DNA of 64,000 nt from Crotalaria pallida. Its lineage: Eukaryota; Streptophyta; Magnoliopsida; Fabales; Fabaceae. The notes below the pieces were generated by a model that ran no database searches, had not been told where the DNA came from, and was given only the letters and a program-made list of their open reading frames with translations. Below, piece after piece: positions 45,502 to 57,000 of the stretch. The translations under genes were made by a program, and so were the position numbers. The number at the start of each line of letters is the position of its first letter. Position 1 is the first letter of the stretch. The stretch lies in assembly GCA_037953625.1 (NCBI GenBank), contig CM075655.1, forward strand, positions 82,487,501 to 82,551,500. The letters are read 5' to 3'.

Positions 45502-48450
45502 TGTAACATCCTCACTTTATTTAGTTATTTTTAAATTTTAATAAAATCAGAGTTTGAAAATTCATTATTGAATTTGATTTCTTATGAAAAGTTTTACTAA
45601 AATCCGGCAGAGTTTCCTCTGTTTTTCGGACTTCCCAAAAATTTCTTCTTATAAACCTGTCAGTCCAGAATTATTTAAAAATATAAACACAACAGATTAA
45701 AACCCAGTTCAGATCCTAACGCCCGATTAGTACCAGTTTCAGGGCATATAACTACACATATTATAAATTACAAAAAAATAACAGTTTTTAATATAATTAA
45801 ACATAAAATCCGCTAAAGGTATCAAAAGTACACTCCACGTGGTGGAGAGTTTCCTGTTCGGCCGCAACAGTGTAAGCTCCGCTTCCGTACCTGTAAAATT
45901 ATATCAAGAAGGGTAGCATTACACAGAACTTAAAAAGATAAATCCTAAAAGAAGACATACCAAATAACTAAGCCTGCATAATTATCAATGCCTTTTATTC
46001 ATAGTTATTCACATAATTAATCTCTTTTAGTTCTTCACTTAATCTCACATTCTTTTAATTATTGATTCTCTTTTCATTCTTTCTTTCCCATTCTTTATTC
46101 TTTTTCCATTTTCCATTAGGTAATCCCGCCCCAGCCAGCCGTACGGTACTGAGCGCTAGGAGTTCCCTTATTCATTATTCATTTTCTTTTCTTTTTCTTT
46201 TTCTTCTTCTCTTCCTTTTCTTTTAGTGATAACAGGGACTTCGGTCCGCCTGTCATCGAATTCATTCTTTTCCTTTACTTCTTTTAGTGATAACAGGGAC
46301 TTTCGTCCGCCTGTCATCGAATTCATTCTTTTCTTTTATTTCTTTTAGTGATAACAGGGACTTCCGTCCGCCTGTCATCGAATTCATTCTTTCCTTTTCT
46401 TTCTTTTGGTGATAACAGGGACTTCCGTCCGCCTGCTATCGAGTCAATTCTTTCCTTTTATTTCTTTTAGTGATGACAGTGACTTCCGCCCGCCTGCCAT
46501 CGATACCATTTTCTTCTTTTATTACGACTGAGTCCAACAGACCATCAGCCGTTCTCTTTTCTTTCTTAATTATTTATCTTTTCTATTATTATAATTTAAG
46601 TAACTCTTTTATGCTTATCTCAATCTTTTACTCTTTATTTTCGTTTTTGACTTATCACATTTTCCTACGTTTTCTACTTTAATCTCTTTCTTTTTACTAA
46701 TTACTCTCGCTCTTATTCAACTTTACTTTATGGCTTATCATCCTAATGTTTATTTTACCTCTATTTTAGTATTTCTCTTTCTTTTCCTTTTTCTACCATT
46801 TCTTATCCTAATATCTATCTAACACTACTTAACTTAGTATAGTCATTATATTTTAAATTCCCGTTTGCAGTTCCTTAATTTATTCCATGATTCCTCTCTC
46901 ACACACTATTATTTACTTATTCACTTATTTTCCCTATGATAGTTCTCTACTGCATTTATCTATCGCTATTACACTCCATCTTCTTGCACCATTATCTTTT
47001 CATTAAATTCCTTACTTATTAACTACTTATATTTAAAATTTAGTTTAGTATTTTATTCCTATTCCATTATTACCCAACAACTCTTAACTAAGTTCCCTCT
47101 GCACATCCTTATGGTTCTCGTGTTTTAACCCCTCTTTTACCTTACATTTAATTTTGATAACCTTTCTCTCCCCGCCTATCACAATTTTATTTATTTTATC
47201 TGTATCAACGGGGGTACCCTAAGGTTCATTAACATACTTTTAATTACCCTATTCTTAGCTACCACTATAGCATCCTAGAATTTACTTCTTAAGTAAAGGT
47301 AACGCGAACCCTCTTACCTCGGGCTTTTTAAATAAAACCTGGATTTTAGCTCGGCGACGATGGCGACGTCGATGTTGCTCCTCGTTGGCGGGAACGATCG
47401 CGACTGGACGAGGCAAGAGCTTCGAGCTTCGAGGTTCCCGACATGAGCCCGGCACGATCACGGGTCGATAACGGTGCCGGTGACGTCCGTGGAGAGAGAG
47501 AAGGCTCGTGGGTGTGAGAGCAATGAATGAGGGAGAGCTATGGGGGTTGTGGCTCGTGGTTGTTCGATCGGCGGCCACGGTGGCGGCTCCGATTGGAAGG
47601 AGAGAGAGGAGAGAGAGATCGAAGAGAGAGGAGAGGGAAAGAGAGCAAGGGTCAAGGGAGAGAGAGGGATGGGGTTTGTGAAGGTGGTGACCGTGGAGGT
47701 GGTGGCGGTGAAGGCTATGGGCGGCGGCGGTAGTGGTTGGTGGTGGTGGAGAGAGAGAGAGCAATGGGAAGTGAGGGAAGAGAGGGAGAGATGGAGGAGG
47801 AAGGTGATGATGGGTGGTGGTTGGGAGACGTTTTTGGGTGGTTGAGGGGCGGCGGTGGTCTGGTGGAAGGTGGAGGAGGGAGGGAGGTCGGAGGGAGAGA
47901 GAAACAAAGGAGGAGAGTGAGTGAGGAAGAAGGTCCCTCGCGCGATTTAAAGCCACTCTGACCATTTTTTCTTAAGCGAAATTTATTCGCTTAAGCGAAT
48001 TGACTTCAGTACTTGACACGACCGGTTTTCGCTTAAGCGACCAGTTTCGCTTAAGCGAAATGGCTTCAGTGGGGAAGTTTCACGTTTTCGCTTAAGCGAC
48101 GGATTTTCGCTTAAGCGAAACCTTCAGGTACTGGTACTTCACTTTTCTATTTTTCAGCTATTTTCTCCCCAACTTCAAATAGCCATAACTTTTTCGTGCA
48201 CCGTTGGATCTTGCTCAAATTTGACGAGCAACCTTCTAAAAATCATACCCTCATATCCAACGGTGGAATTTCCATTTCGAGTCCTAAATATTTTATTTTA
48301 ATTTTCCCCTTGTTATTATGTTTATTATCGAATTATCTATTTTTCTGACCCGATCCTAACTTCGATTAAACGCTCCTTTCTTCTCTAATTCGCTTAGTAT
48401 TATTATTATTTATTTATTTATCTTCGGGTTTAAAATTTGGGGATGTTACA
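45502..48450 (-). repeat. 5' LTR of D
   Basis: 2949 bp with perfect 10-bp terminal inverted repeats. From the minus-strand start: CTTAAG palindromes (47967-48120), TATA-like TTTAAAT near 47945, GA/TC-rich block (47470-47930), T/C-rich stretch (46520-47170) and a 61-bp tandem repeat (46221-46525). Confidence 0.9.
46221..46525 (-). repeat. Five-copy 61-bp tandem repeat forming hairpins (D 5' LTR)
   Basis: Unit starts at 46221, 46282, 46343, 46404 and 46465, so the period is exactly 61 bp. Each unit holds the inverted repeat ACAGG-GAC...GTC-CG-CCTGT; in the first unit the loop context is GGAC-TTCG-GTCC. The last unit is the most diverged. The copy in the 3' LTR is absent because that LTR is truncated. 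Confidence 0.9.
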
Positions 48451-49405
48451 GCTCGTCCTTGGTGCATCCCTTCAACGAAGCCCAACCACTAATCGCAATC
48501 CGTCCCCCTAAATCTCAATGGCATCCTGCCTCATATCACTTTCATCTCACAGTCAAGATTCTCATAAGCTCATTCTCAGCATATTTCTCATTAACATCAT
48601 CAGTATCTTTCCCTCGTCTTTCTCAAAATATCTTTTCGCAAAACTTTTTCGAAAACATGATTTCACAAAACTTTTTCTTCACAAAACATTTTCAGAAACC
48701 TCATTTCATAAATCCTTTCACAAAACTTTTTGGCAAAACTATTTGATTGGTCCTGTAAGTTATTTTTTGGTTGCTATTTCGTCCCTTAACTTTTTTTCGT
48801 TTCAAATAAATCCGGAAGTTTGTAACTTTTTTCAAATAAATCCTTCCATCCAATTCTGTTTTAACACCGTTAATGGGAGCCTCCTATGTGGCAATCAATG
48901 GTCTTGCAAGGCTAAAAATCAAGTTACACCCCAAAACGATGTCGTATGAGACCAAAATAGAAGCTTATTGGGCTATCCCTAACTGTATTGGTTTTCTCTT
49001 TTGGCCTCATATCACATCACTTTGGGGGTGTAACGTTGAGTTTTAGCCACGTAAGACCAATGGTTGCCACATAGGAGGCTCTCATTAATGGTATTAAGAC
49101 AAAATTGGATGAAAAGATTTATTTGAAACAAGTTACAAACTTAAGGATTTATTTGAAACGAAAAAAAGTTAAGGGACGAAATTGTAAGACCCGGGCTGAT
49201 GAGGGCGGGGAGTGATCGCCGGTGCAAAGAGGCACGGACAAGGAGCGGCTCCTGGCAGGCTTCTAAGGGAGGGGTACATGAATGAACCAACATACCGAAA
49301 TGAGAGGGTGATCCTGAGACTGTGTGGGAATGGGACTACATAGTACAAGAAGGCTTAAATGAATTGATTAGTACTACCCATATCAACAAGATGCATCTTC
49401 TTTTC

Positions 49406-49490
49406 GGTAGCCCATCACAAAAGAACTCCATGGTTAAGCGTGCTTGACTTGGGGTAATTCTGGGATGGGTGACCTCCTGGGAAGTTTTCC
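49406..49490 (+). ncRNA. 5S rRNA-like region in Cassandra LTR 1
   Basis: Contains the 5S blocks AACTCC, GTTAAGCGTGCTTG (box A region) and GGATGGGTGACCTCCTGGGAAG (box C region) in the right order and spacing. It may still bind TFIIIA/Pol III factors. It is not a genuine 5S gene, because the 5' part and the terminator context are not 5S-like. The copy at 49879-49963 is identical. Confidence 0.9.
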
Positions 49491-49586
49491 CGGGAAGTGT
49501 GCGAGTGAGGACAAAGCACGCTGAAAAGACCCGTGTTGGTATGTAGGGATAGTCGCAATCCATTTGCCTGCCAGGGATGTTACAAA

Positions 49587-49598
49587 TGGTATCAGAGC
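49587..49598 (+). promoter_or_regulatory. Primer-binding site of Cassandra
   Basis: TGGTATCAGAGC two bases after LTR 1. Confidence 0.92.
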
Positions 49599-49878
49599 GG
49601 CTCCTCTCCCAATACGGTGTGGTTCGGGGACGAACCAGGCGGAAGCTGGTGGGCATGTAAGACCCGGGCTGATGAGGGCGGGGAGTGATCGCCGGTGCAA
49701 AGTGGCACGGACAAGGAGCGGCTCCTGGCAGGCTTCTAAGGGAGGGGTACATGAATTAACCAACATACCGAAATGAAAGGGTGATCCTGAGACTGTGTGG
49801 GAATGGGACTACATAGTACAGGAAGGCTTAAATGAATTGATTAGTACTACCCATATCAACAAGATGCATCTTCTTTTC

Positions 49879-49963
49879 GGTAGCCCATCACAAAAGAACT
49901 CCATGGTTAAGCGTGCTTGACTTGGGGTAATTCTGGGATGGGTGACCTCCTGGGAAGTTTTCC
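49879..49963 (+). ncRNA. 5S rRNA-like region in Cassandra LTR 2
   Basis: Identical over 85 bp to the copy at 49406-49490, although the surrounding LTRs differ at five positions. Confidence 0.9.
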
Positions 49964-50057
49964 CGGGAAGTGTGCGAGTGAGGACAAAGCACGCTGAAAA
50001 GACCCGTGTTGGTATGTGGGGATAGTCGCAATCCATTTGCCTGCCAGGGATGTTACA

Positions 50058-51397
50058 AAAGCACATAGAGTCCATATATTACAACCAAAATTAAAAGTCC
50101 ATAGTTGCACTCATCTCTCAAACTAAAAATGAACATGCAATGGAAAGAAAGAAAGAAAAGTACAAGACCAAAAGAAAATCCTAACTCTCATGGTTTTCTT
50201 CTTGATTTCTTATAACCTACCAAGAAAATTGAGTCTTCTACTTCAAAGGCTCTAAGTCTTCAAAGAAGGTTCAAGGACTTGGTTTAGATCTCCTTCTTCT
50301 TCCTTGGTGTTCCTCACGGTTTCTCCTTTTCTTCCTAAGCTTCTAGTTCTTTCTAAGAGCTTAATGTCTCTCTTAGAAAATGTGTTTAGTTTTGGAAGTG
50401 AATTATGAGGCAAATGGGGTGGGTGTGCTACGGTTCAAGGCAATAAAAAGGCAACCAACAATTTCCTCTCTTGCCCTTGAGAAAGTTCGGCCAAGTGTGT
50501 TGCTAGGAAGGGTAGAATTGGCATCATTAAGGCTTGCATGGCTCAAGCCAAGCCATGGGACATATGGAGTAGAATTAGGACTAAGTTTGCTTCCTATTGG
50601 TTGGTCAAACTATTAACCAAGCTTTACACTAATTAAACCTAGGTGCTAATGGGTTACTAGGTTTAGGGTGCAAGAAAGTCAAAATTTGCATGGTACACTT
50701 TTTGAGTTCTAAGCTTGCCAAGGATTCTCCTTTCCCATGATTCAAACACCTACCCCAAACACACACACACACCTCACCACCGAAGCAACACACATGCACA
50801 CACCTCATGCAAGTTTCATTTTTATTTTCCATTATTTCACTTATAACATGTGTTAAAATCATGCAAATAAATTCAAGGGTTATACACATACACACATACA
50901 TAGGACCGTAGCATTATACACACATACAAACACATGTATTTATTTTTTCCAAGAAACATTCACATATTGAATCAAACATATATCATGTCAAGCATATAGC
51001 ATAAATTGATTTCATGTCATGGTAATTTATTTAATTTTCCCACAAGAACATATTATAAATAAAACTTAGGCTATTTCAAAGTAAAAAAATTATCTACACA
51101 TAGCACACACAAAATTAAAATATATATATATAAAATCAACTTTTTATATAATAAGGAGTTTCTAAAAGACAATTGAAATCTTTTATTTTCAAAATCATAT
51201 TTCCTTAAAATTCGTCCTCCCAAGATTTTCAAAACAGAAAATTCAAAAGATCACAATTCCAAAGTTCATGTATCCAAAATGCAAATTTAGTTCATAAAGA
51301 AATCATTTCTTTAGAAAATCCTTTTTAGAAAACAAAGGTTCAACGTTTATTTTTAGCGAATTCATTTCTGTATGCACGGGAAATGCGGGGTGTTACA
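50058..51397 (-). repeat. E-family LTR fragment E3, joined to Cassandra
   Basis: Ends at 51397 with the E-type start TGTAACACCCCGC on the minus strand, followed by GAAAT. It resembles the first 1.3 kb of E2 and E1 (leader with TTCTTCTTCC, CTCACGGTTT and CACACACATA-rich parts). It is cut at 50057/50058 exactly at the Cassandra LTR end. No coding sequence. Confidence 0.75.
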
Positions 51398-52677
51398 GAA
51401 ATCGCAACCAAAAAATAACGTACAGGACCAATCTAGGAATTTTGCCAAACTTTTTCAACAATAATGTTTCCAAAAACTTTCACAAAATATCATTTTCACA
51501 AAAGCTTTTCAAAAATCTCTTTTCAAAACCTTTTTCAAAAACAATCACATTTTTGGATGAGTGCTAATGGAGGAGCAAGCTCAACTCAACACTAAGCTTC
51601 TTTCCAAAAACATGAACGAGGAATCACATCTCCATTCAAACCACATCTCACTTTCATAACCACGTTCTCTTTCAAATCTCAACTCTTTACATCTTTTACA
51701 ATTTCATTCGCATCGCTTTTCATCTCTTTCTCAATCATTCTCATACTTTCTCTTCATTCTCAACTTATCACTCATTTCTTTCTCAATTATTTCTCATGTT
51801 TCTTATTTATTTCCCTTTTCTCTTTTCGGTCTCACCTTATTACTTTCACAATTCCATTATCATCATTTCACTATCCAGACAAAATTAAACAATATTTAAA
51901 CCAAATAAAGTATGCACAACAAGTAAACATCTAGTGATGCATAGCAAGTAAACATTTAGTATGCAAACAGAACATCTAACACACATATTTGTATCGCCTA
52001 ATTCGGATTGTGAGCAACCACGTTACGGGACCACAGCACTCTCACTCACCTGGATGACGACACATCCAAAAACTTTCCAAGATTTCCAGTCGCTAACCTT
52101 GCCACGTTTCCTTCGCGTCCGACACCCGAACTAGACATTTTTCCCCGGGCGTTAGAAACGATTTATGTGAATTCTTAATTTTGTTTTAAAACACTTTGAA
52201 ACAATTTCTTTCTTGAAAACACATTACCAATAACTAAAAGGTTTCAGAACCAAATCAGATCTCAAAAAGAGTTTTCAAGAAAACTTTGAAATAATCTCTT
52301 TATCAAAGTAAAATCCATTTAACTCATCTTAAAACACTTTGATTAAAAAAAATTAGTTTCTTTAATCACTGAATGAAAAACAACCCTTTAAAAATCTTTA
52401 TTAAATCAAATACAAAATTCAAGAAGGCAAAACTTCAAAACCAATCAGCTTGATTTATTTAAGTTCTAGACATTATAAGATACTGATCAAAGAAGGTTCT
52501 TTAAAATTTTCAAATCAATTTTAGTTATTCAAATTCCTTTTTTTTTTATAAAATATTTTTCACAAACAGTACTCACAAACAGTTTTCAATACAATTCCAA
52601 TACATTCAAGCGGCACAAAGAACAGTCACACACAGATTCCAAGCATTCACAACATTCACAAACATATACACAGGAAG

Positions 52678-53412
52678 TGTAGGGTTAACAATAATAAATC
52701 CTACCGCTACAGGATTAGCATGAGCTCTCTAGTACAGGATAAGGGTAAATAACTCATCCTTCTTATCCTCTAAGAGCCACGTCAGCCCTACTGGGCCGAA
52801 CAGTACCATAAGGCACCACAACACAACTTCCCCTATAAGTATCGCCATGCTATAGGGGCTAAGGTATGTTCTCTCATCCCTACTCTCAAGAACTACGTGT
52901 GGCTTGATCCCCTTATCACTGGGGTACGTAGGACCGGGGTCACCCTCGTCAGCTGCAACAACCCCAACACACATCGTGGTGTTCCATCAATACCGGGACA
53001 CTACATTGGCGCCGTCTGTGGGAATCGTTAAACTTCGATTCCCATCCAAAAAAAACAAGATTGATTTCACGTTCACGGTGTGCTTCACAGTGCCATCAAC
53101 ACTGATGTGCACCTCTCCACCGCCGTCGAGATCAGTAGATCAAGGGAGGAAGAAGGAGAAGCCACTACCAGGAGCAGATCTGTTTTTAAATCCAGGTTCA
53201 CGATGCTTCGTCGGTACCGTTCGCGGTATCGTTCACGTTGCTGGGGTTTGCGATGGTCGTGTTCTCACCTTGTGATGTTGCAGCATCTCACCGGTGCTTT
53301 TCACACGCGACCCCATAGTGGCGCTACAAGCTCACGGTGGCGAACAAGGCGCACAAAGTTCGATCGCGACTCGAACGTCTTCCGCCGCGGATTCCCGTTG
53401 CAGGTCGCATCT
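52678..53412 (+). mobile_element. 5' end of an LTR retrotransposon (J)
   Basis: LTR 52678-53005 (TGTAGGGTT...ACACTACA, 328 bp) with a TATA-like CTATAAG near 52832. It is followed at once by TTGGCGCCGTCTGTGGGAA (53006-53024), a primer site typical of non-chromoviral Ty3/gypsy (Tat/Athila-like) plant elements. Downstream 53025-53412 is GC-richer and may be the start of a gag leader, but I recognise no domain. E4 then interrupts it; the rest is outside the window. Confidence 0.65.
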
Positions 53413-54084
53413 TGTAACACCCCTCAAAATCCTCGAACTGTTTTTATTTATAAAAAGAATTGTTTTTGAGAAAAGTATTTTTGAAAGGATATTTTTCTAA
53501 ATAATTGTCTTGATTCACGTTTTCAAAGTGGTAAATGAATTCAAAGAAATGATTTTCAGGAAATAATTTTTTTTAAAGTGATTTTTAGAAATGATTATAT
53601 GATAAGAATTATTTTATGAAAGTGTGTTTCGTGTTTGGTATTTTGGTGCCATTAAAATTTCTATGCATGAATGATTCATTTTTCTATGTATGTGCGGTTT
53701 TGTGTGTGGAATTAAATCAGTAAATGAATGTGATCATGTGTGAATGTAGGTATGTGTGTAACATGCATGTATTGGCATGATGTGTATATGTGCATGAGTG
53801 TAGGTGTTAAGCGTGGAAATGGGTGAGTGTATGCATGAATGAATGAGTGAATATATGCATGTATATGTGTGTGCAACGTGTAGGTGCATGAAAGAGGGTG
53901 TGATTAAGGTGTGTATGTGTAAGTCTATGAGTGTGCCGTGTGTGTGTGTGTTTAAAAGCCTAGAATTTTCTAAGGAGTGGAAACCAAGTAACCAAAACCT
54001 AACCCATTCCCAACAAACCCTAACTAAATAGTTGAATCCTAATGGAGAGCCCTTAAGTCAAAAGCCTAGGATGAAACCCTAACC

Positions 54085-57000
54085 TGTAACAGCCCGATTT
54101 TCGAAAACTGAAAACCACTGACTTTTGTTTATTTGTGTTGCTAAAAAAATGAGGCCATTTTTTTTCCAACATTATTAGAGGGTTAAGAACCTGTTTGAAA
54201 TGTTATGGATGTCCTTCAACCTTCTCTTTCGAAAACCGAGTTGTTACTTGGAACCAAACTCGTTCACTTTGCTTTCCGAAAACATTTTATTAAGAACCAG
54301 TTTGGTTCCACTTAAGCAACTCCATTCCTCTCCTCAAAGAACTTTAAACATATTTCATAAAAAGGGATGTCCATACATTACTTTAAAAGTCGGGCATGCT
54401 TCAAGATAATTTAAGTACAGTAACAGCTCTTCACTTTGGTAATCCTGGATACGATTTACAAACAACAACCTATTCTAATCCTATTACTAATTCCTTGCTC
54501 CTATCAAAGACGACCGGGTCCAGCGTCTTCTTTTTCTTGGTAGACGCTTTTGCACCGAAAGCTGACTCCTCCGTACTAGTTGGTGTCCCGGGTCTGCGAT
54601 CGTCAACTGAGCATGGCCTATCCATTCCCATCCGTAGCGTGTAGCTTTCCATCCGTTCCCATCTCTACGCCACGTAGAGATCTCCAGGTGATGATCCATT
54701 TTCCCGTTGGAATACCAGCAACACCGATGCGCCAACGAACAGGAGAGAGTAAGCGATCCGGACGCGTAGCGTCGACGTTGTGGAATTACGGTAGGCAGAA
54801 TAATAGGACACAAACACAAATAACATACAACATACACACAGTAACAAACAGACATACTATCGTAATTACTCCCACTCAAAATTTATTTCTCCTTACCATT
54901 ATTTCTTTTATACTTCTCCACTCATATTTCCACTTTCTTTCATAAGGCTCAATATCTTTCCCACATATACGTTCTCAACTTCTTTCTCATCCTTCCCACT
55001 ACTTGAACTCTTCTCTTATAACTCGTTTCTTAAGATGTTTTATCAATTTATAACCGTCGATGATCATGGGAAGTTAAAGGAGCATTGAGGTACACGTTTC
55101 TTTCGTAGTTAGCACTCTCTTTCCAAGCCTACATCTCCTCGGCCAACCAACCACCTAGTCGGAAGCAAACAGGAGTACAGGACCTTTACCGTGCGGGCGC
55201 GACAGCTGTCAATCACAAATGGTCCCAGACCAGGAGGCTCAGCCTCAACAATAACAATCATGGCACACTGCCTCGCAGTGGCAAACAAGATGCCCCACTC
55301 CAGTCCCTCTCACTGTTCCTGAACTGCCATAGGGGTGACAGCACTATTCCGGTCCCGGGTGCGGAACTTACCACGGCATTAGACCCAGTCCCTACCACGT
55401 TAGTACGCCACATGTGGGATTCATTCCGCCCAGAATAGTACTCAAGGCAACGTGACGTTTTACCGCCCGTGCCTACCCTAATGCATTCATCAACCCGAAT
55501 ATCCCTGATATCCGGGGTACCTTCCTCTCCACTACTGCTCATGCCTCACCGTATTCGCTGTTAATGTCTTTTAAAATCTTTTACTTAATTAACCTATTGG
55601 TCAGCTCATCCTTCGTACATCCCTTCAATGAGTCCCGACCACTACTTTGCACAATTCTTTCTTATCACATCACACGTAGCTCAGAGCTGGGGGTCACTCA
55701 CTTGATACACATCTCATTTCTCAACTTAACCATGATCTCAATTTCACAACCTCCCCCAAAACATCATTTCCTAAAAAAAAAAAAATTCTCAAAAATCATC
55801 TTCTACCAAAATACCATTTCAAATACACTTTATCCAGATCTCGTTCATATCATGTTTCCACAAAATATCTTTTCGTAAAACCTTTTTCAAGAGTCCGTGT
55901 CATAAAATTTCTTGGAAAATATTGTTTCACAAACTTCTTCAAAATCCCATTCCAAAACCTTTTTCAAAAATTTCAGTTTACAAACCTTTTTCAAAAATTG
56001 TTTTCACAACTCAAAATTTCTTTTTCAAAACTCTTTTTCAAACACCTTTGTGCTGAGTGCTAGTGGAGGAGCAAGCCCAGAGCAACACTAGCTCCCAGAC
56101 TAAAACCAAGAACAGAGGAGCTCAGCTCAACTCGGTTCGCCTCTCATCCCAACAATCAACATCATACTCCCCAGCTCTGGCTCGTTTTCATTCTCTTTTT
56201 CAATTTCCTTTCCAGACAACTCTCGTCTCTCCTTCCCACTCAATCTCTAATATTTCATCATTATTCTTCTCTTGTTACTCCATCACTTCCAATTCATTTC
56301 CATTTCTTATTAAGGACATAACCAGGTCCAACAGCCGTTCTTCATACGATAAGCATTATTATACATAAATAAATACAAGGCATGCTATCAACACACAACA
56401 TCACACAATAAGGTTGTGGTTTTCGTTACCTTCGTATAAGCGACCACACAAAGCAAACAATTGTCGCTTATACTACTGACGCTAACCACGAGTTCCGATC
56501 TTTGAGATGATACGGAACGCCCTACTAAATCACCTAGCTACCACTATGTCTTAGGGAAGGCTTCTCTCTCACCTGAGGTCCAGCTGTTGAATGTGTGCTT
56601 TCCTTGCAACCTTGAGCTGCCATCTGCCCCAACCTCTTTCCTTTATCATTCCTCATATTAAATAAAACATTTTGCGTTATTACTTATTTTGAGAAAATCT
56701 TTTCTTAGTTTAATACATGTCCTTCCTCTGTTGATAAAAATTTGGGAATATTACCAAGACCATCTATCATTGGAAAACTTAGTTTTTGATCACACGAAAA
56801 CATGTTTAAACATAAAAGCACGTCCCAACGAATTTTGGGCAGCAAAAGAGTTCTACATAATTATTTTAATAAAGCTCCGAAAACATTATAAAAACACCTT
56901 TCATTTTAAATAACTTCTTAACTTAAATTAACACTTTGAAAACCCAAGTTTTTAATTATAAAACATCTTTGAACCGTCATGAACATAAGTTAAAAAGTCT

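Larger units (their letters stand above)
41117..48450 (-). mobile_element. Ty3-type gag-only element D
   Basis: Minus-strand element: 5' LTR 45502-48450, PBS 45486-45497, gag 44348-45319, polypurine tract 42587-42599, 3' LTR from 42586 leftwards to 41117, where E1 and a deletion cut it. The 5' LTR has perfect 10-bp terminal inverted repeats (TGTAACATCC/GGATGTTACA). No protease, RT, RNase H or integrase is visible in the 2.9-kb interior, so it depended on another element. The Gag type and PPT context are Ty3/gypsy. Right flank GCTCG (48451-48455); the left duplication is lost. Confidence 0.87.
49183..50057 (+). mobile_element. Cassandra TRIM retrotransposon
   Basis: Two 402-bp LTRs (49183-49584, 49656-50057) differing at five positions by eye, with a 71-bp interior. 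The interior holds TGGTATCAGAGC at 49587-49598 and a purine-rich end before 49656. The LTRs run TGTAAGACCC...GGGATGTTACA and contain 5S rRNA-like sequence, the hallmark of Cassandra, a non-autonomous TRIM found across vascular plants. There is no coding capacity. Left flank GAAAT does not match the right flank AAAGC; instead it matches the bases after the adjoining E3 fragment (51398-51402). Confidence 0.94.
48732..51446. mobile_element. Mutator-type MITE, 495 bp without its nested insertion
   Basis: Flanked by a perfect 9-bp duplication AAACTTTTT (48723-48731 and 51447-51455), diagnostic of Mutator-like elements. The terminal inverted repeats start GGCAAAA and extend about 80 bp (GATTGGTCCTGTA, TTATTTTTTGGTTGC, TTTCGTCCCTTAAC). 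The interior is non-coding and contains matching inner inverted blocks. An insertion (49183-51397) with duplication GAAAT sits in the right inverted repeat. Cut by E7 sequence on both sides. Confidence 0.9.
48451..52677 (-). repeat. E-family LTR fragment E7, split by a MITE
   Basis: Own sequence 48451-48731 and 51456-52677. It matches E2 from about 55607 to 57070 in the same orientation: the GCTCGTCC/GCTCATCC start, the CAAAACTTTTTC-rich stretch, GGAGGAGCAAGC and the CAACCACGTTACGG segment. D inserted at its left side and J at its right, so neither end of this LTR is present. No ORF. Confidence 0.78.

Noticed and set aside
598..48120. CRISPR-like arrays for the spaced palindromes
   Set aside because: Repeats are 10-14 bp, spacers vary and include more palindromes, and the setting is a plant LTR promoter and leader.
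49406..49963. Two true 5S rRNA genes
   Set aside because: They sit inside Cassandra LTRs, only part of the 5S sequence is kept, and the flanks are LTR sequence.
49336..50110. Several minus-strand ORFs of 67-138 codons
   Set aside because: They lie across the Cassandra LTRs, repeat between the two LTRs and overlap the 5S-like block. Cassandra has no protein.
53080..53469. Arg-rich ORF of 129 codons in J
   Set aside because: It runs across the E4 insertion boundary at 53413, and no gag domain is recognisable.
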